Of a DNA stretch of 64,000 nt, positions 50,115 to 62,820 are shown piece by piece. The position numbers were made by a program, and so were the translations under genes. Origin of the DNA: Urechis unicinctus (lineage: Eukaryota; Annelida; Polychaeta; Xenopneusta; Urechidae); contig CM067358.1 in assembly GCA_034190875.2 (NCBI GenBank), positions 57,427,945-57,491,944 on the forward strand. Reading direction: 5' to 3'. Numbering within the stretch: position 1 is the stretch's first letter; the number at the start of each line of letters is the position of its first letter. The notes under the pieces were generated by a model, which saw nothing but the letters and a program-made list of their open reading frames with translations, had not been told where the DNA came from and ran no database searches.

Positions 50115-51568
50115 CATTGTAGTTAATACAACGCCAAATAAGATCCCTTTAAATGGCGACAAACGACCATAATCCTATTATGCAATTATAGGTCTAATTG
50201 TGAAGCAAGATACATCAAACGCACTTTGTAGTCGCTAGACCTTATCTACAAAGCCACTGGCTGACAGAAGTTGCTGTCTAAATGGATGCCTCCAGGAAAT
50301 GATTGGATTACTGATTAGAGACTTGTTTGGATGTGGTGTGATGTTTTGATGCGCAAAATATGAACGAACAACCAAGCAAAAGCATCACAAAACCACGACG
50401 ACAATCTAGAACAACAACAAAAATAGCAAAACAATTTTTAACTTTATAGTGCATTGCTCATGTGTCAGTTGGCCATTATTACAAAGACACCTTCGGTCGA
50501 AACAGTGATTGATACTGAGCAATGACTGGAGGCAGTGGGGTGGCAGTGTTAAGGGTGTATGAAGTACTCGTCTTTTGTGTGCCATAATCATTTATAGACA
50601 GAAAACTCCGGGAAGATGTATTGACCAATAGCATACTAACATGGTTATCGCCATGAATCATGTTAAAAGATTGTAGGACATCTCTACCGTCTGTTGAGTA
50701 TCACTTATGTTCAGGTTGTTGTACAATATAATAAAGCATGAAGCAATCACGATACTTGATGGCAATTACACAAACAGTCGTATTTGAGATGGACTTGCAA
50801 AATGATTACGCTTATAAAATTTTATAAACAAGTAAGTGCATATAGTCATCCTCTCCACCGACAAATGTCTATTCATCTATTATATATGTCAATTACCCGA
50901 GATGACATTTACAACTAACAAAGTTCATCACTGGTTGACTTATTATGAAATTATTCTGAAACTCCGCAAAGACAATTACCAACTGTAGGTCGAATATTTT
51001 GGGAAATCATACTTTAACCTTAAACGAAAAGTGGATTGGCTATCCTCAATGGTTCACTCAACAACTGATGAGTTTTAACAAAATACGCGTTCAACAAGGA
51101 AAAGCTCTACAAATGCCCAATAATAAGAAGCGATGAGGAGTTTTACTCATTGCAAGCGACATGTAAAGACATGGCACTCAGATCATAATCGAGATAGTCT
51201 TGATAGTCTTGAATGATAGGAATTATTTAAGGGATGCACTTAGCCTGCTGAATGAGATGCGTCATTCATATTCTTTGATTATGACGTATACACAGCATAA
51301 AGTAGCATAACCTTCTTGGTGATAGTGCATTATCAATACTTTAGGTGGTGACTCACCAAGCACTCAAATCTACTCATTTGACGCCATTAACGTGTGCTAC
51401 TGGCAATGTTCCAGAGAGTGATTAACGTCGCAGGCTGCTGTTAGTGACAAATGCACGGGGAATATTTCAACGAGAACAATGCCTAGATATGACATCAGGT
51501 TAGATTATCCCGGACGTGCACTCGCAAGCTATATCCCTTGGAATGTAATGTGTTGGCAGCTGGTAATA
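50115..51568. repeat. B-type block, older copy (B')
   Basis: Collinear with unit 1 at about 13,610-15,046 and unit 3 at about 28,240-29,900. Landmarks are CATAATCCTATTATGCAATT, TTGTAGTCGCTAGACCTT, TTATATATGTCAATTACCCG, CACCAAGCACTCAAAT and GTTGGCAGCTGGTAATAT. Identity is perhaps 88-90%. It keeps the stretch near 50,975-51,015 that unit 1 lost. After GGTAATATG it passes straight into P'. It shows no open gene. Confidence 0.85.
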
Positions 51569-54500
51569 TGTTTGCAAGTGTACTTCTCTCTAACAGAGAA
51601 AGTATCAGATACTATGCAATACTACAGTCACGCCTATCAACAGTAAGCTTATCTGTAATGATATAGTCAGAAAAATGAACATTATACACTGTATATTTGC
51701 ATTGCTCAGCAAAGAGGTTGATGGATAATGACCTGACTAAAAAGAAACCGTCTTATTCAATTTGGCTTTCTTTATTGTCTTCGGGATAAAGGCCGCTCTA
51801 CTTCGTTATGCGATATTCCGCGAAACATTGTATCCAAAACGAGCAGTTTGATATATAGGATACTGAAGTTGTTACGTTACCATGCCAAGAGTCTTCCGTC
51901 AAACTTACTGTCTATCTAAGTGAGATTGCTGCCGGTTACATCGCCATTGTTTGGTCGAGGGGAAGTCAGTGTTACCTAATGTAATCATGCATTGCATGCG
52001 GGGCACACAAACGTTGACTCTACTGCATACAATGCCTCAAGACACTGACAGAAACTCCTTAGAAATAGAATGTGTATCGAAAGGCCGATATTTAAATTTC
52101 TGTATAAAACATTATTTTTAGTCCAAATATATAAATGGCTAGGTGGCCCATTGAATAATGCACCACTTGCAGTACTCACACTCAATAGGACATTTTGTAC
52201 GACGCTCATCAATATGCATTCGCAGACAGACATTTGACAACTAGATAAAGGGGAAAGGTAGACTACCAAGTAGCATCTGTGCGATAGAAATGTATATATT
52301 TGTCAGTGTACCTTGAGAATTCTATGCTATTGCGTAGGCTGCATAAGGGACCACGCTGTTTGTTTGCGTTGCAGAGAAAGATTTATGTTGGTTTAAACTG
52401 TTAAACATGACTTTGGTTTTGCTTAGTGTATAATTGTTATTTTGCTTTAGAAAATGATATGATTATTAATCAGAATAAAACGTTCAATATAAGCTAACAG
52501 CAACCAACAAATAAAGATGAATTGGGTATGTAATTACTTACTTTAGGACAGTTGGCGTGGTATTTAAACATCTGAAATATACACCTCCATTCCCGCAAAG
52601 GAATCAATAACTTAACTTTATTTGTTATATGGCATTTATATGAAAAATGATAAGTGCTTCTTAGTAATCCTTTTAAATAAATAATATTTGCGGACGCGCA
52701 CGCTGCTTGAAAGGTCCGTCTTGTATGCATCGCAGAACAAAAATGGGCATTTTAAAGTCATTGTGCAAAACTAATGTACAAACAGTACATCGCTGTTTTA
52801 TAATAGCTACAAAAGAAGACGAGTCTCTTTAACATCAACATATTGAACAGCCAGACAGTCACTACATCGGTTTGGATGACCCAGATCTTGCAACTTTCAG
52901 CATTGATTTCTCTATTCCAAATGTAGAAATTGCACCTTCTGAAAGGGCCTCGGTCCGGCAGATGTATCAAGAAGGTGTGGCCCAGACCAATACCCCTGGT
53001 CAAATACGAATAAGCAAAGGTACAACAAAACACAAGTACAGAATATAATGAATTGAACTAATAATTTATATCTAAAACCTACAGAAATATTGACATATTG
53101 ATATGCTCCTATGTGGTTTCAATGTTTGTATGTGGCATATAATTGAACATATTCTGCTTAATGCATATTAGCCTGTTGTGGACGACCACCTCAGGTTATG
53201 TAACGTTGATACGGGCAGAGCTTTTCGAACTAGGAATAATTTGCATAATTCATGCTTACTCGCAGAAACTGATATATTTGTCATTTCTGTAACAATCGAT
53301 TTGCTAATGGACCTAACTAGTCAGTTCACACTTTTCTTCAACTTTTCAAACAAATTGCAATCATTAATATGTACCATATATGTGCTTATTAACTTCATAA
53401 ATGACTATATTCGCAGGGATTAAGCCGCCCACATAGCATATGGCGTCAACACTATCACCTGTAAGTTAGGATGAGACTGTTTCAGCGTTAGCTCCCATTA
53501 TTGACTTCACTCAGTATGCCGAACCCGCTTGTTTGCATCATCAGTTGGTGCAATAAATACAGATGCTCCATCCATGGGCGAGAATACGAATTTTAACGAT
53601 GTAATTTGCCAGGATGTTTATTATGCCACCTCAATGGCTCAAGCATGTGTAGCAGACCAGATTAACCCTCCCATGGCAACAAAGACGCGAATCTAGACTT
53701 ATATATTGTACGTTTGAATTTTGAATCATTCAGACCTCTTCCATTGATGCAGCATATCAGGTCAGATTTAATACCCGTATAATGTTTTCTATAATCTAAG
53801 AGACTAGAGGCATAAATTCAGCTGTCCATATCACTGCATCGTTGCTTGTCTTGTTTAATCAGACGATCGATTGTGTTATTACTTGTTTCGTTCCGTCCTG
53901 CAGAATAGAGCATAAATTACCTTTCTCCCAATTAGAAACTTTGGAAAGCACATGCTCTTGCATTAAACGTAAGTAGCTCTTAAAAATCTTCTAGGATCGG
54001 ATTTCCAGTCTCTTTCTTTGTCCGAATGAGACATTGACTTATGTGACGAATAATTTACCTTATGATGTTTAATGACTTCAGTCTCGTGGGTGAAAACAAT
54101 ACTAATTTGCTATTTATTAACCAGGCTGTCATGAATCGATCTGAGATGACTCGAATTAGGCCCATGCATCACAGTCTATGATTATTTTGTTGGCACATCA
54201 CATCCCAAGGTTATACAAATGACCTACCGTAAAAATGTCGGCGCTCCATTTACAGGATTAAATGAATCTGTTATTGCATAATGAATTAGGCAAAGTATAT
54301 GCCGTAAACCAAGTGTTTGCGTCAGTGACTTCTGTCGACAATTATGGCTTCCTGCAAATTAGGGAGATAGTTTGAAAAGAGAAATGTTCATGACAAATGT
54401 TTTGCCTACATTTTCTCATATCTCCATGTGTCCCAATCTATTTAATAAAACCGTATATCAATTTCGTTTTTGTAGCTCGTTTATCATATATAGTTGAATA

Positions 54501-55482
54501 CATGAAAAATACATTCACAGCGTATTGCAGCTACCCGCGAGCACATTTCCAGTGTATCTCAGCTACCCATGGGAACAATTGGTTTTAAATAGAGAGTCAT
54601 CAGCTCCGCGGAGGGAAATTGGCCAAACTGTGCTTCCAGCCAGAATTTGACATACTGAGCATTGGACGATTAAGGTGGGTTGATGGTGCTCGCGTGGTTG
54701 GATGGAATAGCGGACGTTAATTATGCTTTCCCTGTTAGGTTATTGGGCATTTAATGCGTATGTGTATACATTGTGGTGCGTAGCATTGAATCTTAAGTGA
54801 CTATGCGTGAGTTGATATTGTGTCTGACCCTAGTCAGCTGCATACAGAAATGTCGAATGCATTGGCTTTTTACTTGGGAATATGATCCACACTGCCATAG
54901 ACATATTGTCACAGCAATGCATGACAGTTAAGACATATTAGGCCCAATTAGGGGGATTCTGACAGAGCTCATGTCTAGGCACTACAATGGTCCTCCTTGT
55001 TGCATTTCCATAAGGTGTGGTCGTAGATTTTAATTGTGACCGATGACCATGCACTGTAGCGCATGCAATTGTTATAGTATATTTACTGCTACGAATATGG
55101 CAACTGATCAAACTTGCCACCTTAATGGATGTTTACCGGTAGTCATTTGACCGCGGCTAGCTTGATAATAAGGCATTAAATAGCAATTTATTTTCGAGCA
55201 ATTCCGAGAAGTTCACATTGGTAATATGAGTTGATGAATGCAATATAGCTAAAAGCAAATCAAGGTTTAGTAACATCGCAAAGAAGATTGTTTTGTATAA
55301 AAAAATAAATTAACAGTCACTGCCGAGAAAGTTGAAGTAAAGAAACACCCTGGGTTAGCATGTCCTCGACGGCAGGTCATTAGACAGACTGAGCATAACG
55401 CGATAGTTTGGGGTTTTTGTAACTGTGGAAGGTAGAGTTAATTTGAGGTGTTAGTGAGGGCGGTGCAAATTACCTGCAGAGA

Positions 55483-58384
55483 TATGATCATAGATATGTC
55501 AGTATTCGACAACCTTCAACCATATTACACATTTAAGTCATAGTTGGCATAAAAATTTGGACGTTGTGGCAGGCAATTGGAGCGGGATTTGCTCCACTTA
55601 CTTTTGATATCCAATGTACGTTCGACTGAAGCAGAAGAATTTTATCCACAATTTATCCCTGCCTTATGGAGAGAATGTTGTTCGTGAAGCTCCACTGTTG
55701 ATTTAAGATTGTCATTTGCATAAATCGACTTGACCACAGCGTCATATATGACTCAACCGGTAAATACACCTGGTTATATGAATAAATGTCGTTGAATGAC
55801 TTCTGTATTGAGAAATTGTCTTGCATATTTGACATAAGTGACATATATTGAAAACTGAGAATGAATATCTATTTCTCGGGGAACCTTTCGTTGTTCTTGA
55901 TTCAAACACGTTGTTTCCCTTGACCAATAAACATTTGAGCTTCATCGCCAATTAAGCCCTGTAGCGTATCCAGTCATTTCTATTCGCTCAGCTATCTGCC
56001 GAATTTAAATTCAGCTCTCAGAGTTAAATTGAACCAAAGTAAGAAGTAAGTGGGCCCAAGAAGTAACAACAGCTTCTTGCTTTAGTGATATCCACGACAT
56101 CAATTCCGGACTTCCGCTGTTCTAGCTTGTGGTGATTGTGTACAGTCGCGACAACACTACGAGCTCGTAAGTTGAAACCTATTTTTAATCGATATTCATC
56201 ACAGATGCGCATTTGTACCAGCATGCATCCCTATAATTTAATGTATGGTAAGGACTAGAACAATGCGTATGCAACGGGAAAGGCAATTTTGCGACCCAAT
56301 CCCCCTTTTTTATCATCTATCCAACAACCAATAAAGACTGTGGAGCTAACTATGTCTGCGGTGAATAAGCAGAATAGGGGAAGTAAATGTACATCGAGCA
56401 ACATCACGCTTGTACATTTGCAGAGGAGGATTGAATCAGTGTATATCTGAGTCACTGGAGCATCCGGGACATTTTATCACAAAGTATAGGATGATTCTTC
56501 GTCTGATATATGACAGCTTGAACATGCCTGGAGTGAACCGTTGCACAATGGACATTTAATTTACTTAGAACATTTCGGAATATTTATTGTACGAGGTGCG
56601 ATGTAGTAATTACAGCATATATTTCATTTGTTATTCACAAATGTGACCCGCGATAGAGTTCTATTTGTAATTCATTTTGGGATAAAGCAAGTCACCGCAA
56701 ATTACTATTGATGCATATGTCAAGAGCAGCACAAGATTAATTAGAAAACCAGACAAATGTGATTTCTTCCATTGCTTGCTTATTATTGAGTTTCATTGGT
56801 ATTTACGGCCATTATACGTTCTTGATTTGGAGTTACAGTCTATCTTATACATATACAGACAATAATATATTCTTGCTGATAGTACTGAACTGTGCATTGT
56901 GCATAACTTAATTATAGTCATCACATTGAAGGCGTTACTGTTATGGTGATTAAACGAAGGCACGAAACTAATATGCATGGATTGTTTTCAAAATGTGCTG
57001 TACGCGTCATGTGTCAAATGAAAAACTATTACGAATTTATTGACCTTGTGAAAATGTTCGACAGTTTTGTTCTATTTATGCTGACATGATTGACTTATGT
57101 CCGTGTAATCTGTCATGCAATTTGGTCAACTAGTACATTACATAAACAGGATAATGTACTTCATGAAGCCTTCCTCAAACTATCTATGGAATATATAGTT
57201 TTATTCATGTATAATCTAGAGATAAATCAGACTTCCTTTTTGTCCCCAATCTGACCAGCGAGGCAGATGAGACACTGCTACAACTGTCAAATCATTGTCT
57301 TTACTCTATGTGCATTTATAACTTTAGCAGGGACTTTCTTGGTCGCGCTTCTGCAAAACTAGCTATTAATGATACAGTTGGCTGATGTAACAGTCATCAA
57401 ATAGACATTGTTGCGATCGGCTACTTTGGCACATTGCGAATGTTTTGAAAGCTGGTGCACTGGTGCCGTATTCATAAAGAAGCTTTACTTGAGACGTCTC
57501 AACGTGCGATCTTTGCAAGCTCAGAACGTATCCTAAAACCAAATTGTCCGCGAACTCATGGCTGTATCCCGATAAAGATCGGCGTTTCATAAATACCGAA
57601 CGGCTGATTATGTTTTGGTTCATTTTAAGAACATACATGTTCGTATTCATACCTGTGAAATCATTTTCCTGGAAATATAACCGTTAGACCGCCATTTGCA
57701 AGTTTGAGCTTGCGAAACTTAAATCAACTTCCTAGCTGACTCAGAGTTGAGTTAACTATGAGGCTTACTATTCTTTATGAATACGGTCCCTTGTCTATGC
57801 CGTTGACGACGCAACCTAAGCGTCCACAGTTTAACCAGTTTTACCAAGATGTGCTCCCTGCTGATCAAACACGGTTAACATCCGGGAGCTGATCTCGTGC
57901 CATCGATGCTCATTACAACTATGGAGGCCAATGCAACCCGTGATGTTGTTTGATTATATATGTCGTTGGATATGATTAATCAGATCATCTGTGTATTATG
58001 TCGAGCCAAAAGAGGGACCCTCAATGGCACATTATGCGGACATGAGCGCCTTGTCGATAATTACTGACTATTAATGCATAAATGACGAGGAATTAAATGA
58101 TATGCGATATGACCAACGGTCTGATAAATATCAACAATCAAACACACGGTGATAGACGACGCCTTTCAACGTATTGCAAAGTGGTTCGCTGACGATCGTT
58201 GTTTGCTGAGAGGAATCAGCTCCTTCTATTCCTATTGGGCAATCTCTACCCTAACTACTCGTGCCATTGCAAGGGTAGTGACTAATTCATCACAAGAATC
58301 AAATTAAAGAATTAAATCTCGTGGTTATTTTCCTCGGGCTAATTCATTACGCTTTGGTCCGACCTTTCTATTCAATGCCCATAT
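55483..58384. other. 2.9-kb segment private to P'
   Basis: P and P' align up to GATATGAT (3,707 / 55,488) and again from CCTCCTGGAGCAG (58,386; P at 3,946). Between these points P has about 240 bp and P' about 2.9 kb with no visible similarity. The segment includes the inverted-repeat element at 57,462-57,790. No coding region of known type was seen. Confidence 0.7.
57462..57790. mobile_element. Short non-autonomous element with terminal inverted repeats (MITE-like)
   Basis: The left end GGTGCCGTATTCATAAAGAA and the right end, read on the other strand, GGGACCGTATTCATAAAGAA form inverted repeats of about 20 bp with two mismatches. The 329-bp interior has no transposase frame. I cannot see a clear target-site duplication, so the exact ends and the superfamily are uncertain. 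It sits within DNA absent from sister block P, so it may have arrived after the duplication or with the private segment. Confidence 0.6.
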
Positions 58385-60023
58385 CCTCCTGGAGCAGTTG
58401 TTCTAACCTTGGTTTGTATGCAAATAAACGACTCTCGAAAACAACGGCAATCAGAATATTGCATTTTTCTTTCTGCCGACTAAAGGTTAAATGTTTGCTG
58501 TTATCAAGTTGTGGACATAACATAACGAGCAGCTGGCATTATATGCAAGTTAGGGTAGATACTATTTCATTAAAAAAAATATATTGCCTTAGTATGCCCA
58601 TCCATTCGTTTTCACTTGCCTCTTGTAAAGAATAATGTGAGCACGAATAGCAACCTACGCAGTTTTACAATAAGTTAAGTTAAGACAAGAGTAAGCGTCG
58701 GGGTGTTCGTGAGAGAAGGTGTCCGTACAAATGATACCGCCTCGCATACACTTTCTCGCTGAATTACATTTAATTTGCTGCTTGAACTTTTCTCATATAT
58801 GAACTTAAATACTTTAAGAATTTAAATGCAAAGGTAACTTAAATGGTAGTGTTTTAGTCATTATAGGGATCTAATTGATGTAACCACCCCGACATGAGTG
58901 ATGGGTCGGCAGCATGGTCACAAATTGAATTTTTCAGTTCATTATTTTAATTGCGTTTGCAACTGCCGTACTCAGCCGAAACAATCGAGCGATAGATTAT
59001 GAAAATGCTACGGTTGATTGCTCAGGTCGGTGGCTCTCTTTGAGTGCAGCGAGCCGCTGACCACTTTATTCCTAGCATCTTTGCCACATCATCTGCATCA
59101 TGCGCATAACACTCCATGATCTATGTTATAAAACTCACTGCAACCTGCATCCCCCGGATCTACTCAGTGGCAATTTATCTTTCTAAAATACATATGAACG
59201 TACGATGTCATGAAACATGATGTAAAATTTACTTAATGCATCATAAGCGCATGCTGACTGCTACGCAAGGCACAGTGACTGTGAGGTCATTAATATTGCA
59301 ATTTCACGCTTATGCAAAAGTCGATTGTATCTCTCACGCAAGATATTTCGCGTAACTTTCTTTAATCCATCTTCTAACAGCCCATTCATCTTTCAGCTTT
59401 ATTTGTACCGGAGTGATTATTATAAGCCATTCATTAGTAGGTGACCAGGAACAATAATTAATCTTGAAGGTGGCTGACTTTTTGTCCCCGCCGAGAAAAC
59501 GACCAGTGATTTATAACGCCTTGTTAGCCAGAAGTGGATGCTGCTGTTTACTTCTGATTTATTCAGTGGCTTTGCTAGGCACATCAGCGAAGTCTAAGAA
59601 GCCCACAAAACGGTCAGAGAGCAAACGAGCACGAATCTGAAAAACACATTATTTATGATATTTAAGGGTATCCAGTGCAAACCCCTGCTTATCACCACCA
59701 TTAATCGCCTTGATCAAATGTAACGCAAGGACGGGGTCCATTATATCAATTGATTGGTGACGAACCTCCCTTTATTGCCCATATAAAACCCACTAGAGTC
59801 TCTCTTATGCTGCATTTATATCCAATTAGGCAACAGAATGATCCCATACTTCAACTTTTGCAGTGAAACGAATGTTGGTAGATGATTTTTTCCATTCAGC
59901 CGTAAGAATGTTTGCATTGTGAATATGTTGCTGTGCTATGTATGATGCTTCGTCGTTGTACTATGATAGTTTCATCCTACTCCCAATTAGTGTTGATCAT
60001 AAAGATATAAATTACTTCAGCCA

Positions 60024-60515
60024 TTGCATAATAGATTTTGTCAATTATTTGATGAGGTAGTTAAAACTTTCATTTCACTACAAACAATTGATGACGAGCC
60101 ATTGATAATTGTACAGGGTGTTGTTATTTTGTGGGCAGAGATTATAGTTGTAAATAATTTAGAAGCCTTAAGCGAAGCAGTCAATCACAGCATACTTCTA
60201 CGCAAGCTCTAATATTATGGTATACATGAATGCGCTTGGAGTTGGCTAGAAAGCTATTTCTCAAACAGGGAACAATTTATTAAGTATGGTTACGTAAATT
60301 CTAATCTTGGTACAATGATGCGTTGTGTGCCGCATGGGGCTATTCTCGGTCCTCCTTTGTTTTTGTTGTATATTAAGCATCTAATATATACACTGAATCA
60401 AAACAGAAGGTACAGTTACATTGCCAAATGTTAACAGGTAATCCACGGGTTCACCTTTGGAACCATTATTCAAGGACATTAAAATTCTCCCTGCTGATCA
60501 ATTATATAAATTCAA
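60024..60515 (+). mobile_element. Decayed LINE relic, sister copy in P'
   Basis: Orthologous by position to 5,709-6,686. The first part reads FCQLFDEVVKTFISLQ, then LEALSEAVNHSILLRKL and a stop at 60,210. The frame continues as WSWLESYFSNREQFIKYG and RCVPHGAILGPPLFLLYI. About 400 bp holding the YSDD box and thumb are missing, since sequence jumps after TTGTATATTAA to the tail (LTGNPRV at about 60,428). A roughly 35-bp deletion near 60,115 relative to P is also seen. The G-A-ILGP box is closer to the family form than in P, so each copy preserves different ancestral residues. Confidence 0.8.
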
Positions 60516-61352
60516 GCATTCAATCGTTTAAATATACAATACGTGCATATATGTTAGCACATTATGCAAATATTTGAAATAGTCTTGTGCAAATTGCGTT
60601 GTGTAAAAAAAGCTTCGGGCAAGTGTCAGATGATACAAATGTACTCTGTACTGAGTGATGTTTGTGTGTTGTAATATCGTATATAAATCATGGATGTTTT
60701 CCAGGTCACTTTGCCACTTTCAAATCTTTGTATTGAAATTGATACGAGGACTCATACACCACCAAGTGTCACGTGCTTCTGCTTACGGCACATGAATGTA
60801 CATCTTACAATCAGTATGTAATTTAAATATATATATTTATGTTGCTTATGATTTATCTTTGCTTTCGACTAAGGAGGAGCACAATAATTCGCATTACAGG
60901 AAGTGTACAATTATTATCTTATTATTGCGTAACAAGTGTATATGCGGTCATTGCACCTCCGTGATTTTGGTTAATAATCCAGTGGCATGACATGCTTTAT
61001 CAGAGGTATATCTTATGCATCTCGCTTTTGAAAGTAAAAGTGATTTATATTGTGTACGGTGCCTGTTTGCGTCCAGAGGCACGCGAATTAATTTTATGCA
61101 AAGCAATGCTGATGTGATAAACAAAATAAGCTATGAATGTTTTCTAAGTAAAGTTTTTTTCGTCGGTACACCATACACCCCAGTATCATATTTCACGCAT
61201 CTGATGAAGCTTCAAGTAATAACTGGTGGTCAAATGTCTATCACCAACGTCGGCGTACGTGAGGTGGGTGGCCAAATACAATACTGAACAGGAGAATGTC
61301 ATGACCTCTACCACCAGTGCAGTAGCTACTTATACTTCCGGCGTATTATGTT

Positions 61353-61896
61353 TTGAAATGTTGCAGATGTTTGTCACTGGTAGTAATTGATGATAGATTC
61401 TGCGATCATGTTGGGTTTAGGGTTAAACCAGAAGCCTGTATTGATTCTGCAAACATTGTTCATTTGACGTGCAAAATGTCTGTAGCTCTTCGAGGACGAT
61501 GTGAAAAGAAGACGAATCGAAACCGGCAATTTAAAGGTGACAAAACGACTGGCCATGTAACACACAGTAACAGCTGCAAGTTCATAACGTGAAGCCATGG
61601 TTTATTGTCCTTATGATACATGTGTATTAGATGGAGCTCGTTACCGCGTCACACAACTCGTGCTAACACGTGATTTGTATCCTTTTGTTATGTCATCCGT
61701 TGCTGTCAATGCACAGCTGTCATCAAATGCAACCAGAGGCACGGTGACCGGAAATCTTCTAACCTGTTCTGTGAAATCCTGTTTGTTTACAACCTCTCCG
61801 TGGCCATTTGTCTTGTTAGGTAAAGCCAGTCAGACGAATGCATATGGTCGTAAACGAACGATTGCATCAAACCTTTGCATTGGGAATACTTATTAA
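61353..61896 (+). other. Two adjoining open frames, unknown, possibly a decayed exon
   Basis: Frame one (61,353-61,592) includes VIDDRFCDHVGFRVKPEACI and ANIVHLTCKMSVALRGRC and ends KFIT at a TGA. Four bases later an ATG opens a second frame, offset by one (61,597-61,896), with YCPYDTCVLDGARYRVTQLV and TVTGNLLTCSVKSCLF. Both are Cys-rich and look less random than neighbours. P has a similar first part (7,652-7,912) but different residues and about 130 bp missing from the second, so the frame is not conserved between copies. I do not recognise a family. Confidence 0.12.
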
Positions 61897-61953
61897 GGAA
61901 ACAACAACGAAATGGCTGTAGCATTCTAAATCATATACAACAACGGTCAAATA

Positions 61954-61976
61954 TCTACTAGGTTTTTCCTAGTAGA
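61954..61976. other. Perfect 9-bp hairpin at a deletion junction
   Basis: TCTACTAGG, a TTTTT loop, then CCTAGTAGA. In P (8,041-8,140) the two sides are separated by about 80 bp and only the right arm has a counterpart, so the left arm was made together with the deletion. Confidence 0.75.
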
Positions 61977-62440
61977 CTATTCATGGCAGAATATAAAGCA
62001 GTGTAACGGCTCTTGGTCTGAACGCCGAAAAGGGTTTCCTGTTTACTGTAAAACATCAGGACACGACGGTCTGATATATGTGAAGTACAAAGTAGGCTAT
62101 TTTGGATGACGAGTTTTATTGCAAAGAGTTGCAACAATTTCAATTACATTCACTGCATGCATGTTTTATAGATTTTGTGATGCTGTCTTCTATCAGTGGT
62201 ATTATTTCAAGCTGTAGCAAAACCGTTTACAACCTTATGTAGCATTACTCAATCTTAAGGGATATAAAATTAATGACAGATGCGGGCGAAACTGTTAACG
62301 TATAATGCATACTGATCAGGGAAAGAATGGCGTGCTGTGGAAGTGTTAAGGTGGTTTACAGTCAATGCCTTAATGATATTTTGCAGTCTTGGCAGATTCA
62401 TTAATCAATTTTATATCTAAAGAATCAAGCTTACATCAAG

Positions 62441-62820
62441 AAATCATGTTAAAATGCTATTGTCCATCTTTGCCGTCTGTTGAGTAATACTTAAGTTAGC
62501 GCTGTCCTGTGTTCAGGTCGTTGCTGGATGTTATTCCACATCAATAAATCAGAATGCTGCTAGGTTTAAAGGTATAACAAATTGTTTATTACAGCGATTC
62601 TTAAACAATTATGGCATTTTGTCATCAACAGTATGTTATTTGATATATTTGTTCCTTTTCCAAACAGCTCTTAAAGTTTTTGTCTTCGAAGCCGACCTGA
62701 CATTGAATTTCTAGTGTATATATAACAGGGGAGGGATGCTAACGCTGAATACATCGAGGAGTAATTACAGCTTATGCTGTTGTTCCTGCAAAATGTCCAT
62801 AATTTCCGTCTTAAAATAAT
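62441..62820. repeat. B0-type block, right copy
   Basis: Matches 8,591-8,990 closely over its first 280 bp (about 4% differences by eye) and then more loosely. It is cut off at AAAATAAT (62,820), where the sequence jumps to the A block (CACCTGATGACGG, unit 1 at 10,928). Confidence 0.8.

Larger units (their letters stand above)
51569..62440. repeat. Large duplicated block P' (right copy)
   Basis: Direct-orientation sister of 1-8,590, extending about 450 bp further left than the window allows for P. Differences include the 2.9-kb private segment 55,483-58,384 and an extra 130 bp at about 54,628-54,765. There is also an extra 110 bp near 58,705-58,820, loss of the 30-bp minisatellite, and about 400 bp lost from inside the LINE. 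No host gene is recognised. Confidence 0.85.

Noticed and set aside
57366-57650. 94-codon minus-strand frame
   Set aside because: Overlaps the inverted-repeat element end and has no transposase-like motif.
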